This document shows positions 8,251 through 16,158 of a DNA stretch of 57,424 nucleotides, piece by piece. The notes under the pieces were generated by a model that was given only the letters and a program-made list of their open reading frames with translations, ran no database searches and was not told the origin of the DNA. Each line of letters begins with the position of its first letter. The stretch's first letter is position 1. Source of the stretch: Solobacterium sp. (GTDB lineage: Bacteria; Bacillota_I; Bacilli_A; Erysipelotrichales; Erysipelotrichaceae); assembly GCA_017543025.1 (NCBI GenBank), contig JAFYGX010000039.1, positions 1 through 57,424 on the forward strand, given 5' to 3'. Made by a program: the position numbers and the translations under genes.

Positions 8251-8616
8251 ATGTTTCTGATCAGCCTGCAAAGCAAAGAACCGCTTCGCGATCAGATTCG
8301 CCAGCAGATCATTCGTTTTATTGATGCCGGCGTGCTGAAACCGAAGGACCGGCTTCCTTCCGTGCGTGCACTGGCGGCAGAGAACGGAATCAATCCGAAT
8401 ACGGTTGCGAGGGCGTATGCGGATCTTGAAAAGGAAGGCTACCTCGTCAATCTTCCGAAAAAGGGCGTTTATGTTGCGGCTGCTTCGGAACAGAAAACAG
8501 AAGCTGATCGGATCGCGCAGACGATCCGGAAATGGAAGGAAATGGGCGTGAGAGAAGAAACGCTGCGGACGATTGTCGCAGAAATCTATGAGGAGGATGG
8601 ACATGCTGGAAATTGA
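8251..8616 (+). CDS. GntR family transcriptional regulator, YtrA subfamily
   Basis: 121 aa from the ATG at 8251, 10 bp after GGGAGG; an earlier ATG at 8242 sits almost on that site. The N-terminal winged helix (LRDQIRQQIIRF, then LPSVRALAAENGINPNTVARAY as recognition helix) is followed by only a short helical tail, the YtrA-subfamily layout. Members repress linked ABC transporter operons, often those responding to cell-wall antibiotics. The next two genes are exactly such a transporter, overlapping this one by 14 bp. Confidence 0.92.
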   Translation: MFLISLQSKEPLRDQIRQQIIRFIDAGVLKPKDRLPSVRALAAENGINPNTVARAYADLEKEGYLVNLPKKGVYVAAASEQKTEADRIAQTIRKWKEMGVREETLRTIVAEIYEEDGHAGN

Positions 8617-9484
8617 GAAGGTTTCAAAAGCGTTCGATCATCATCCGGTGATCAGGGATCTCAGCCTGTCACTGAAAGAAGGTTCGGTATTCGGACTGGT
8701 CGGAGTCAACGGCGCAGGCAAATCGACACTGCTGCGAATGATCGCCGGGGTGATGAAGCCGGATCAGGGAAGAATCCGGCTGGATGGCAGCGATACGTTT
8801 GCGGATGCAGAGATCCGCCGGTTCATTTCGTTTGCGGCAGATGAGGCATATGTGCCGCCGGGAGTGACGATCGAAGGAAGAAAACAGCTGTATGAAGCGA
8901 TGTATGAATTTGACAGCGTATTGTTTTCCGATTACTGCAGAACCTTTGAACTGAACCCGAACGCTGCGCTGGCATCACTTTCAAAGGGACAGAAGCGCAG
9001 AGCGTCACTGCTGTATGCGCTGTGCACGCATCCTAGGCTTCTGCTGCTGGATGAAGCTTATGACGGGCTCGAGCCGCTGGCCCGGCTTGAACTGAAGCGG
9101 ATTATTGCAGAACGGATGGAAGAAGAGCAGATCACTGTCATCATTGCGGGACACAGTCTCAGAGAGCTGGAAGATATCTGCGATACCTTCGGCCTGCTGG
9201 ATCATGGCAGTATTCTGGATTCCGGAGATCTTGTGGAAAAGAAAGAGACGCTGAAAAAGTATCAGGTCGCGTTTACGGAAGAAAAGACAATGGATGCGTT
9301 TAACGAACTGGATGTTCTGCACTTTCAGAGCGAAGGGAGAGTGGTGCGGATGGTGGTGCGGGGAGAAGAAGAACAGGTCAGAACCGTGCTGAACAGACAG
9401 AGTCCGGTACTGATTGATGTATTGCCGGTCAGCTTTGAAGAACTGTTTCTTTATGAAGTGGAACGGAGGAGGAAGACACGATGA
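8603..9484 (+). CDS. ABC transporter ATP-binding protein
   Basis: 293 aa from the ATG at 8603, 6 bp after AGGAGG and inside the 3' end of the regulator gene. Walker A is GVNGAGKST and Walker B is LLLLDEAYDGLEP. The signature reads LSKGQ rather than LSGGQ, as is common in this branch (BcrA/YtrB-like). It is the nucleotide-binding partner of the following permease, which it overlaps by 4 bp (ATGA). The substrate is unknown; a drug- or peptide-sensing export role is inferred from the YtrA-type regulator. Confidence 0.92.
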   Translation: MLEIEKVSKAFDHHPVIRDLSLSLKEGSVFGLVGVNGAGKSTLLRMIAGVMKPDQGRIRLDGSDTFADAEIRRFISFAADEAYVPPGVTIEGRKQLYEAMYEFDSVLFSDYCRTFELNPNAALASLSKGQKRRASLLYALCTHPRLLLLDEAYDGLEPLARLELKRIIAERMEEEQITVIIAGHSLRELEDICDTFGLLDHGSILDSGDLVEKKETLKKYQVAFTEEKTMDAFNELDVLHFQSEGRVVRMVVRGEEEQVRTVLNRQSPVLIDVLPVSFEELFLYEVERRRKTR

Positions 9485-10935
9485 ACCGGAATTATTTTCT
9501 CTGGCTGCTGAAGCGACACCGTGTTCTGATCGGATTTTCTCTCACGCTGTATCTTTGCCTGTCAATGCTGGCAAACCTTGGGGCACCGGGTGCCGGACGG
9601 GGTTTTTACAGTGCCTGTCTGGCGGCGTCAGTAATGAGTATGGGAATGACGTTCATCCTTCCTGTTGTGCTGTTTTCCTTTGTGCACAGACGAAGCAGCG
9701 AAGATCTGTACTTTGCGCTGCCGCTGTCCCGGAAGCGTCATCGCAGCACAATCCTGCTGTTTGCGTTCGGGCTGTCCTTCGGGTTTTATTTCCTGACGGT
9801 ACTCCTCAGTTTTGTGATTTACGGCATCGATTATGTGAGTGTTCAGAAACTGCTGCTGATTCTGCTGTGCATGGCAGCTGGTCTGATGGGGCTGCTTCTG
9901 ATCAGCAGCGCGCTGTATCTTCTGGGCAATACCATGCTGGATGGCATTGTGCTGCTTGGCGCATATACGCTGTTTCCCGTGGCCGCAGTGATTGCGGAGT
10001 CCAGCGTGATCATGACGATGGTTGCGGGAGCCGGCAGCAGCGACGCATCGTATTCCATTTATCTTTCGCCGGTTTATCTGCTGTTAAGAAATGTTCAGGC
10101 CTGTCTTTCGGAAGGGATGTGCGAGCTTTTTCCGGCGCTGCTGTTTCTTCTGTACAGTGCCATTGGCCTGGCTGGTCTGAAGGTCCTGTTTGATGAACGC
10201 AGGACTGAGCAGGCGGAACAGGTCTCTGCTCATCCGCTGGCCTATCCGGCAGTAATCAATCTGTATGCAGTGCTCATCCTGCTGGTGTTGTGTGCAGATA
10301 TCGTGAAACAGCCGTCTGCGGAGGACGGGGTCCTTGCGGTCATTCTGGTGGGGTGCTATATCGCCGGGATGATGCTGTACCGCCGGCGCTTGAAACCGGA
10401 TGTTAAGAGTCTGTGTGTGCTTGGGGCAGAAGCGCTGGTCTGTTTTGGCCTGATGGAGGCAATGTGGATGACGGAAGGGTTCGGACTTGCGAAAGCTGCT
10501 CTTCCGGATACGGATGAAGCGAGAGATTATGAGTATTTCCTGCTGGTTGATAAAACAGATCCCGAACGAATTGTGATTCCGGCTCTGGAAGACGACGAAT
10601 CGATCGCGGCGATATCGTTCCGTCTGCGCGTGCCGGAAGGAAAGGCGGAACAGTACAGAGAAGCACTGAAAGTTCTTGAGGCGTACCGGAAGAGGCTGAT
10701 TGACAGTTATTATGAACGGAAAACAATTGATTCGACCGGGTGGTACAGTGTGTCTGAAGTGAAGGAGGAAACGGTTTCCGGTTCGATCGTAAGCTATCAG
10801 GTCAGTACGCCGCTCAGCCTGCAGGAGCTGGAAGTGATCGATCGGGTAACAGAGGTCCGGATCGCAAACTGGAAATGGGGCCCGGAGGACGAAGAACCGA
10901 TGCGGCTGGAAGAATGGAAGAAAACGATGAGATAG
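9481..10935 (+). CDS. ABC transporter permease with C-terminal soluble domain
   Basis: 484 aa. About ten hydrophobic segments span residues 15-340, including FYFLTVLLSFVIYGI and LLLISSALYLLG. They are followed by a roughly 135-residue charged extracellular-looking domain (from about 345) rich in Glu/Lys and Trp. It is coupled to the ATPase by a 4-bp overlap and followed by a strong terminator. Together with the regulator it makes a three-gene YtrA-like stress-response transporter operon; the ligand is not identifiable. Confidence 0.85.
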   Translation: MNRNYFLWLLKRHRVLIGFSLTLYLCLSMLANLGAPGAGRGFYSACLAASVMSMGMTFILPVVLFSFVHRRSSEDLYFALPLSRKRHRSTILLFAFGLSFGFYFLTVLLSFVIYGIDYVSVQKLLLILLCMAAGLMGLLLISSALYLLGNTMLDGIVLLGAYTLFPVAAVIAESSVIMTMVAGAGSSDASYSIYLSPVYLLLRNVQACLSEGMCELFPALLFLLYSAIGLAGLKVLFDERRTEQAEQVSAHPLAYPAVINLYAVLILLVLCADIVKQPSAEDGVLAVILVGCYIAGMMLYRRRLKPDVKSLCVLGAEALVCFGLMEAMWMTEGFGLAKAALPDTDEARDYEYFLLVDKTDPERIVIPALEDDESIAAISFRLRVPEGKAEQYREALKVLEAYRKRLIDSYYERKTIDSTGWYSVSEVKEETVSGSIVSYQVSTPLSLQELEVIDRVTEVRIANWKWGPEDEEPMRLEEWKKTMR

Positions 10936-10938
10936 CTG

Positions 10939-10974
10939 AATAAATGCCTGTAGAGGAAAACGGGCATTTATTTT
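10939..10974 (+). terminator. Terminator after the gntR-ABC operon
   Basis: AATAAATGCC (10939-10948) pairs perfectly with GGCATTTATT (10963-10972), and the 3' arm merges into TTATTTTATA. Confidence 0.8.
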
Positions 10975-11012
10975 ATACTTGAATGGCGTAATTGACAGGA
11001 GTAAGAAAAACT

Positions 11013-12746
11013 ATGGCAGAGGAAGAACTGAAAGATCTGAAGGAAGAAGAAGCCAACCGCAATTTCATCTATAACTTTATCAAAGAAGATATTGCGGAAG
11101 GCGGGCAGTTTGAAGGAAAGACCGTGCATACGCGGTTTCCGCCGGAACCGAACGGATACCTGCATATCGGTCACTGCAAAGCGCTGTGCATCGATTTCGG
11201 AATGGCGGAGAAATTCAACGGTCTCTGCAATCTCCGGATGGATGATACGAATCCGGCAAAGGAAGACACGGAATATGTGGATGCGATCAAGCAGGATATT
11301 CACTGGCTCGGATTTGACTGGGGCGATCGTTTCTTCTACGGATCGGATTATTTTGAGAAGGATTATGAATATGCGCTGGAGCTGATCCGGAAAGGACTTG
11401 CATATGTGTGCGAACTGACGCCGGAACAGTTCAGAGAATATCGCGGAGATGCCTCGCATCCGGCGGTTTCGCCGTATCGTGACCGTCCGGTGGAAGAGAA
11501 TCTGAAACTCTTTGAGATGATGAAGAACGGCGAAGTGGAAGAAGGAAAGATGACGCTTCGTGCGAAGATCGATCTTGCCAGCGGAAACTTCAACATGCGT
11601 GACCCGGTGATTTACCGGATCCGTCATATCAACCATCACCGTCAGGGTACGAAGTGGTGCATCTATCCGATGTACGACTTTGCGCATCCGATTCAGGATG
11701 CACTGGAAGGCATTACGCATTCTCTGTGTTCGCTCGAGTTTGAAGATCACCGTCCGCTGTACAACTGGGTGGTATCGAATGTTTCAATCCCATCCTATAA
11801 GCCGCGTCAGATTGAATTTGCCCGGCTTGGCATCGACCATACCGTCATGAGCAAGCGCAAGCTCCGGCAGCTGGTGGAAGAAAATTATGTGTCCGGCTGG
11901 GATGACCCGCGGATGCCGACACTCTGCGGACTTCGCCGCAGAGGCTATACAGCAAAGTCGATCCGCAATTTCTGTGATTCCATCGGTGTCGCAAAGAGTG
12001 CCAATACCATCGAGTTCAGAGAACTGGAACGCTGTCTGCGGGAGGATCTGAACCTTACGGCAGAGCGGACAATGGCAGTGCTTCACCCGGTGAAGCTGAC
12101 TGTTACAAACTATCCGGAAGGAAAGAGCGAAACCTTTGAGGTGGAAAACAATCCGACCGATCCGACGCAGGGAACACATACGATCACCTTCAGCAGAAAT
12201 CTCTGGATTGAGCAGGATGACTTCCTGGAAGAGCCGATTCCGAAGTACAAACGGCTGTATCCGGGAAATGAAATCCGTCTGAAAGGGGCATATCTTGTGA
12301 CATGTACCGGATGCGTCAAAGATGAAAACGGTACTGTTACGGAAGTGCTCTGCGAGTATGATCCCGAGTCCCGCGGGGGAAATCCGGCAGATGGACGCAA
12401 GGTGCGCGGAGCGACCATTCACTGGGTTGACTGTGCAAACTGCGCAGATGCGGAAGTGCGTCTTTACGATAATCTCTTCAGTGACCCGCAGCCGGAAGGG
12501 CCGGGAAAGAACTTCCTGGAAGCCCTGAACCCGGAAAGCCTGCAGGTACTGAAAGGCTGTAAGGTAGAGACTTCCATGGTGGAAGTGGCGAAGGAATTCG
12601 ATACCCGTGAGAACCGGACCGGCACGAATGCGCCGACATTCCAGTTCATGCGTGTCGGCTTCTTCTGCCTCGACAACAAGGACAGTCGGGCGGACCATCT
12701 GGTATTTAACCGCAGTGTCCTTCTGAAAGACGGTTTTCGGAAATGA
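11013..12746 (+). CDS. glnS: Glutaminyl-tRNA synthetase
   Basis: 577 aa from the ATG at 11013, with AGGAG upstream. Class Ic synthetase: the HIGH motif is in PPEPNGYLHIGHCKA (about 46-60), the KMSKS loop appears as VMSKRKL (about 279-285), and a full C-terminal beta-barrel anticodon-binding region follows, ending in FNRSVLLKDGF. It charges tRNA-Gln with glutamine directly. Many Bacillota lack it and use Glu-tRNA-Gln amidotransferase instead, so its presence narrows the lineage. It is monocistronic and bounded by terminators. Confidence 0.96.
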   Translation: MAEEELKDLKEEEANRNFIYNFIKEDIAEGGQFEGKTVHTRFPPEPNGYLHIGHCKALCIDFGMAEKFNGLCNLRMDDTNPAKEDTEYVDAIKQDIHWLGFDWGDRFFYGSDYFEKDYEYALELIRKGLAYVCELTPEQFREYRGDASHPAVSPYRDRPVEENLKLFEMMKNGEVEEGKMTLRAKIDLASGNFNMRDPVIYRIRHINHHRQGTKWCIYPMYDFAHPIQDALEGITHSLCSLEFEDHRPLYNWVVSNVSIPSYKPRQIEFARLGIDHTVMSKRKLRQLVEENYVSGWDDPRMPTLCGLRRRGYTAKSIRNFCDSIGVAKSANTIEFRELERCLREDLNLTAERTMAVLHPVKLTVTNYPEGKSETFEVENNPTDPTQGTHTITFSRNLWIEQDDFLEEPIPKYKRLYPGNEIRLKGAYLVTCTGCVKDENGTVTEVLCEYDPESRGGNPADGRKVRGATIHWVDCANCADAEVRLYDNLFSDPQPEGPGKNFLEALNPESLQVLKGCKVETSMVEVAKEFDTRENRTGTNAPTFQFMRVGFFCLDNKDSRADHLVFNRSVLLKDGFRK

Positions 12747-12762
12747 CACAGTAAAGATACAG

Positions 12763-12788
12763 AACCTGCTTCGGCAGGTTTTCTGTTT
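12763..12788 (+). terminator. Terminator after glnS
   Basis: AACCTGC (12763-12769), the stable TTCG loop, GCAGGTT (12774-12780), then TTCTGTTT. Confidence 0.82.
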
Positions 12789-12791
12789 GCC

Positions 12792-12816
12792 AAAAAAAAA
12801 CCGGCGGGAACCGGTT
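12792..12816 (-). terminator. Terminator of the small membrane protein gene
   Basis: On the minus strand AACCGG/CCGGTT (12811-12816 and 12799-12804) is followed by eight or nine U. It lies back to back with the glnS terminator. Confidence 0.82.
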
Positions 12817-12852
12817 TGAGATGATATGCGGCAGGATGTGCACCGGCGTGAA

Positions 12853-13167
12853 TCAGTTCACACCGAAGAGACCTGCAAACCCTGAAAGACCGGCAGAGAT
12901 CTTTCCGACGATTTCGCTGAGATCATTGATCTGCTGCTGGAGGTTCTGGATCGCTTCGGAAAGTCCCTGAAAGAACCGGATGACTTTTGGACCGTAGATC
13001 ACTGCCGCCACAGTAAACACCAAAAGCAGGATCAGATCGAAACACAGATGCAGGATGCGCCAGGTTTCTGCTCTGCGTTTTTCGGCAACCAGCTCCATGA
13101 GCAGTTCCCGTTCTGTCATTTCTTCGATTTCCGCGCGCTGCAGAATATGTTTCTGGATCAGATTCAT
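12853..13167 (-). CDS. Small single-span membrane protein, 104 aa
   Basis: Unrecognised. The ATG at 13167 has CGGAGG 10 bp upstream; the reading frame extends 90 codons further but that part overlaps the divergent gene and has no start signal. Residues 1-35 are a charged helix (EIEEMTERELLMELVAEKRRAE), 36-60 a membrane segment, and the rest an amphipathic heptad-like helix (EAIQNLQQQINDLSEIVGKI) with a small Gly/Phe tail. The shape resembles small phage-holin or stress peptides but no family is claimed. Confidence 0.7.
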   Translation of the reverse strand: MNLIQKHILQRAEIEEMTERELLMELVAEKRRAETWRILHLCFDLILLLVFTVAAVIYGPKVIRFFQGLSEAIQNLQQQINDLSEIVGKISAGLSGFAGLFGVN

Positions 13168-13302
13168 TATGTGTTTGCCTCCGTTTCTTCTGTCATTATA
13201 AAGAAAACTGTTCGTAATAAACATCACAGCAGGAAAATCGGTTTGAGGTCGGCACAGGTGCACAAAGCATGTACAATGAAGGCAGAACAGGAGAGATTGT
13301 GT

Positions 13303-13800
13303 ATGGAATATGAGGTTGTGTTTTCCCGTCTTCCTTCGACACTGGAAGAGCTGAAACAGCTTCCGGAAGCTGCGCTGGATAAACCGGAGTATACGGCAGC
13401 CCTGACCGTGGCCGCATTGGCTGCTTATCCGGAACATAAAGAGGAAGCTCTGAAAATGCTGGATTATCTGCGCGGACCAAGACCGCTTTCCGTAATGGAA
13501 AAACAGTTTATCAATGATCGGTTCATGGACGGAAAGGGATATATTCCGCGATCTTATTTCAAAGGGGCAGTGCCGGAGAACAACTACACCCCGGATCAGC
13601 CGTATACGTTACTCATGTCACTCAGCCATGCGCCGATTGCGGAAGAAGGATACCGGATCATGGATATCCGCTCCGGCGGGGCGGACAGCCCGCGGACGGT
13701 CACATTGCGGCTCAGGCCTTCCGTAAACCAGTGGTTTCTGTTTGATCAGACACTGCTGGCCGGGATCAGGGTTCCGGTAAAAGACGATCCATGGGCATAG
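13303..13800 (+). CDS. DUF6935-like protein of unknown function
   Basis: 165 aa from the ATG at 13303, 9 bp after AGGAG. The sequence EYEVVFSRLPSTLEELK, then GPRPLSVMEKQFINDR, ENNYTPDQPYT and SSGADSPR-type blocks matches, from memory, a widespread uncharacterised clostridial family annotated DUF6935. It is soluble, with no signal or membrane segment and no known catalytic residues. It is a single gene, read divergently from the small membrane protein; the 135 bp between them must hold both promoters. Confidence 0.75.
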   Translation: MEYEVVFSRLPSTLEELKQLPEAALDKPEYTAALTVAALAAYPEHKEEALKMLDYLRGPRPLSVMEKQFINDRFMDGKGYIPRSYFKGAVPENNYTPDQPYTLLMSLSHAPIAEEGYRIMDIRSGGADSPRTVTLRLRPSVNQWFLFDQTLLAGIRVPVKDDPWA

Positions 13801-13837
13801 ACGCAGGATTATCTGCTTATCGGTTATTTGTTAACTC

Positions 13838-13866
13838 TTGACAGGTTATTAACCTGCTCTTACTAT
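13838..13866 (+). promoter_or_regulatory. degV promoter with internal palindrome
   Basis: TTGACA (13838-13843), exactly 17 bp, TACTAT (13861-13866). The spacer contains the perfect palindrome AGGTTATTAACCT (13843-13855), and a related GTTATTTGTTAAC lies just upstream (13823-13835). The arrangement suggests a repressor site. The leader is about 100 nt. Confidence 0.8.
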
Positions 13867-13973
13867 AAAAAGGCTGAAACAGCCGGAAATCGCGCATTTT
13901 CGCCATTGTTTCCTGCGGAATCAGAAGGGCGGAAATACAGGGTTTGCGAAAGAAACAGGGAGATGATTTACGG

Positions 13974-14813
13974 ATGAAGTACAGAATAGTTTCGGATTCC
14001 ACTTCCAATCTGGTGGAACTTCCAGGTGCGATCGAGTATAAAACCGTTCCGCTGAAAATTCTTGCGGACGGCAGAGAATTTGTGGACGAAAAAGGCCTGG
14101 ACGTCGAAGAGATGGTCAATGCGGTAGAACATGCATCCAGGACCGGTACCTCCTGCCCGAACAGCGAGGAGTACAAACAGGCGTATGAAGGCGCAGACTG
14201 TGTGTTTGCGGTGACGATTACCAGCGGCCTTTCCGGCAGCTACAACGCTGCAGAGCAGGGGGCCAGACAGTTTGCGGAAGAACATCCGGACGCAAAGATC
14301 CGGGTGATTGACTCCCTTTCAACCGGCGGAGAGATGCATCTTCTGATCGAGAAGCTGAAAGAGCTGATGGAACAGGGACTTTCCTTCGAAGAAATCAACG
14401 AGAAAATAAATGAGTATCATGCGACTACACAGCTTCTGTTTTCCCTTGAATCTGTTACAAATCTTGCGAAAAACGGACGGCTTCCGATGGCGGTCGCGAA
14501 GATTGCCGGTTTGCTGAATATCCGTTTTATCGGAAAACCGACGGAAAACGGAACAATCAAGCCGATTCACAACGTGCGCGGTGCTCGGAAGAATATTTCC
14601 AAGATTGTGGAAGAAATGATCAATATGGGATACCGGGGCGGAAAAGTGTGGATTTCGCATTGTCTGAATCCGGAAGCGGCAGAAAATCTGAAGAATGCAA
14701 TTCTTGAAAAATATCCGGACGGGACGATCGGAATTGAGCCGATGACCGGACTCTGTTCCTATTATGCAGAGCGCGGCGGAATGATTATCGGGTTTGAAGG
14801 CGCGCATAAGTAA
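13974..14813 (+). CDS. DegV family fatty-acid-binding protein
   Basis: 279 aa from the ATG at 13974. DegV/FakB fold: SDSTSNL at the N-terminus, TSCPNSEEYKQAY, TITSGLSGSYNAA (the fatty-acid carboxylate-binding loop in this family) and the C-terminal GGMIIGFEG. Family members hold a fatty acid and present it to FakA kinase for phospholipid synthesis; no fakA is in the window. Single gene with a near-consensus promoter and its own terminator. Confidence 0.92.
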   Translation: MKYRIVSDSTSNLVELPGAIEYKTVPLKILADGREFVDEKGLDVEEMVNAVEHASRTGTSCPNSEEYKQAYEGADCVFAVTITSGLSGSYNAAEQGARQFAEEHPDAKIRVIDSLSTGGEMHLLIEKLKELMEQGLSFEEINEKINEYHATTQLLFSLESVTNLAKNGRLPMAVAKIAGLLNIRFIGKPTENGTIKPIHNVRGARKNISKIVEEMINMGYRGGKVWISHCLNPEAAENLKNAILEKYPDGTIGIEPMTGLCSYYAERGGMIIGFEGAHK

Positions 14814-14842
14814 CTGCCCGGATAACGCAGCGTACAGAGAGA

Positions 14843-14864
14843 AGGGCCGGATACGGCCCTTTTT
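14843..14864 (+). terminator. Terminator after degV
   Basis: AGGGCCG (14843-14849), loop GATA, CGGCCCT (14854-14860), then TTTT. Confidence 0.85.
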
Positions 14865-15077
14865 GCGTGGATCTGAAACGAATAGGTGAAGATCGATTCT
14901 GTATCGCGTGAAAAAAATGCATGCGGCGGTTTTGTGCAAGCGGGATTAAAAGTAAAATGAAACTGTGTCAGACAGGCGGCTGTTCTTACCTGCATGAGGA
15001 AAGAAAAAACGCCCGCCAGAGCGGTGAACGACAGCAGGAGATGACTGCTGAACGAAATGAACTTACGGAGGTGAAAC

Positions 15078-16022
15078 ATGTCAATGAAACAGAAACGGAT
15101 TCTCCCTTTGCTCAGCCTGATACTGCTGTGCAGCTGCGGAACGCAGTCTGCCGCTCCTTCGCAGGATGCGGAAGCAGAAGCCGTGAAGACACCGGACGCT
15201 CCAGCGCGGACAGAGACGCCTGAACGCAGTGTGCCGGCTGATCAGAGTACGGCAGAAGGGAAGGATGCAGAGCTGCAGCTGTGCAGGGAAAAACAGGAAT
15301 CCATGGAGCAGTATGAGGATATGGAAGTCGCATTTCTCGGGACAACCGGTCAGGATCGTGATGTTGACGCCATTCTGAAACGGGCGGCTGCGATCGACTC
15401 GCTTTCATTTGTATCGGAACTGCAGGAGGACCGGGTTTTTTACGGTGACAAGGGGCCGGGCGGATATTATGTCTATCTGGTTGTGCCCGGGCTGAACACC
15501 GATCTGAAAATCGGATCATGGAACTGGTACGCCGGAGAGATTACCGACATAGCTGTGGAAGAGAAAAATGCGCTGCCGGTGATTTATGTGGAAAGCTGCG
15601 AATCGATTGATCCGCTTGGAAAGATTGAAGTGGTCAGGCATTTCCCGGAAGGAGATGCGGAGAACTGGATCTATACCGGACTGGGCGCTGAGAGCAGAAC
15701 GCTTCGGACAGACTACCATATGGGCGTTGTGGATATTTCACCATATGAGATCTTTGACTCCTCGGAGCGTCCGTTCTATGCACAGAGGTTCTTTGATGAA
15801 CTGCTGACATATGAGGAAGTGTCAGACGCGGTGAAGAGCGGAAAAGAACTGCACCGGATGGAAGAAATGTACCGGGACGGAAAGATGTACAGCGTATATT
15901 CGATCGAATTTGACGCAGGAACTGCGCTGTACGGAGTGCATTATGAGCCGTTATCCGGTGAATTCGAAGTGATTTCGAGTTATAACTCCGGCGAGACATG
16001 GAATCCGCTTGGAAGAGGCTGA
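15078..16022 (+). CDS. Hypothetical lipoprotein, 314 aa
   Basis: Function unknown. ACGGAGG lies 8 bp before the ATG. The signal peptide ends at the lipobox LCSC (Cys19 or so), followed by a roughly 50-residue Ala/Glu/Thr/Pro linker and a globular domain. The domain looks like a variant of the alpha/beta folds of small secreted clostridial proteins, with no recognisable active site. It is a single gene ending at a bidirectional terminator. Confidence 0.8.
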   Translation: MSMKQKRILPLLSLILLCSCGTQSAAPSQDAEAEAVKTPDAPARTETPERSVPADQSTAEGKDAELQLCREKQESMEQYEDMEVAFLGTTGQDRDVDAILKRAAAIDSLSFVSELQEDRVFYGDKGPGGYYVYLVVPGLNTDLKIGSWNWYAGEITDIAVEEKNALPVIYVESCESIDPLGKIEVVRHFPEGDAENWIYTGLGAESRTLRTDYHMGVVDISPYEIFDSSERPFYAQRFFDELLTYEEVSDAVKSGKELHRMEEMYRDGKMYSVYSIEFDAGTALYGVHYEPLSGEFEVISSYNSGETWNPLGRG

Positions 16023-16093
16023 TGCGCTTCTGAGAGAACCGGATGAATTCCGGCAGAATCTTCATTTCGGTTCGGTCCAGACAGAAGGATATA

Positions 16094-16140
16094 AAAACGG
16101 ACTGTATGGTTCCTGAAGTTCAGGTCCTGCAGTCCGTTTT
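16094..16140. terminator. Bidirectional terminator
   Basis: AAAACGGACTG (16094-16104) pairs perfectly with CAGTCCGTTTT (16130-16140). The T-rich arm end on each strand serves the lipoprotein gene (plus) and the ABC exporter (minus). Confidence 0.78.
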
Positions 16141-16158
16141 GTGAGTCGGCGGAATGAT

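Noticed and set aside
11784..12749. 321-codon minus-strand ORF opposite glnS
   Set aside because: Antisense to a highly conserved gene, with protein composition rich in Ile/Arg/His/Phe and no start signal.
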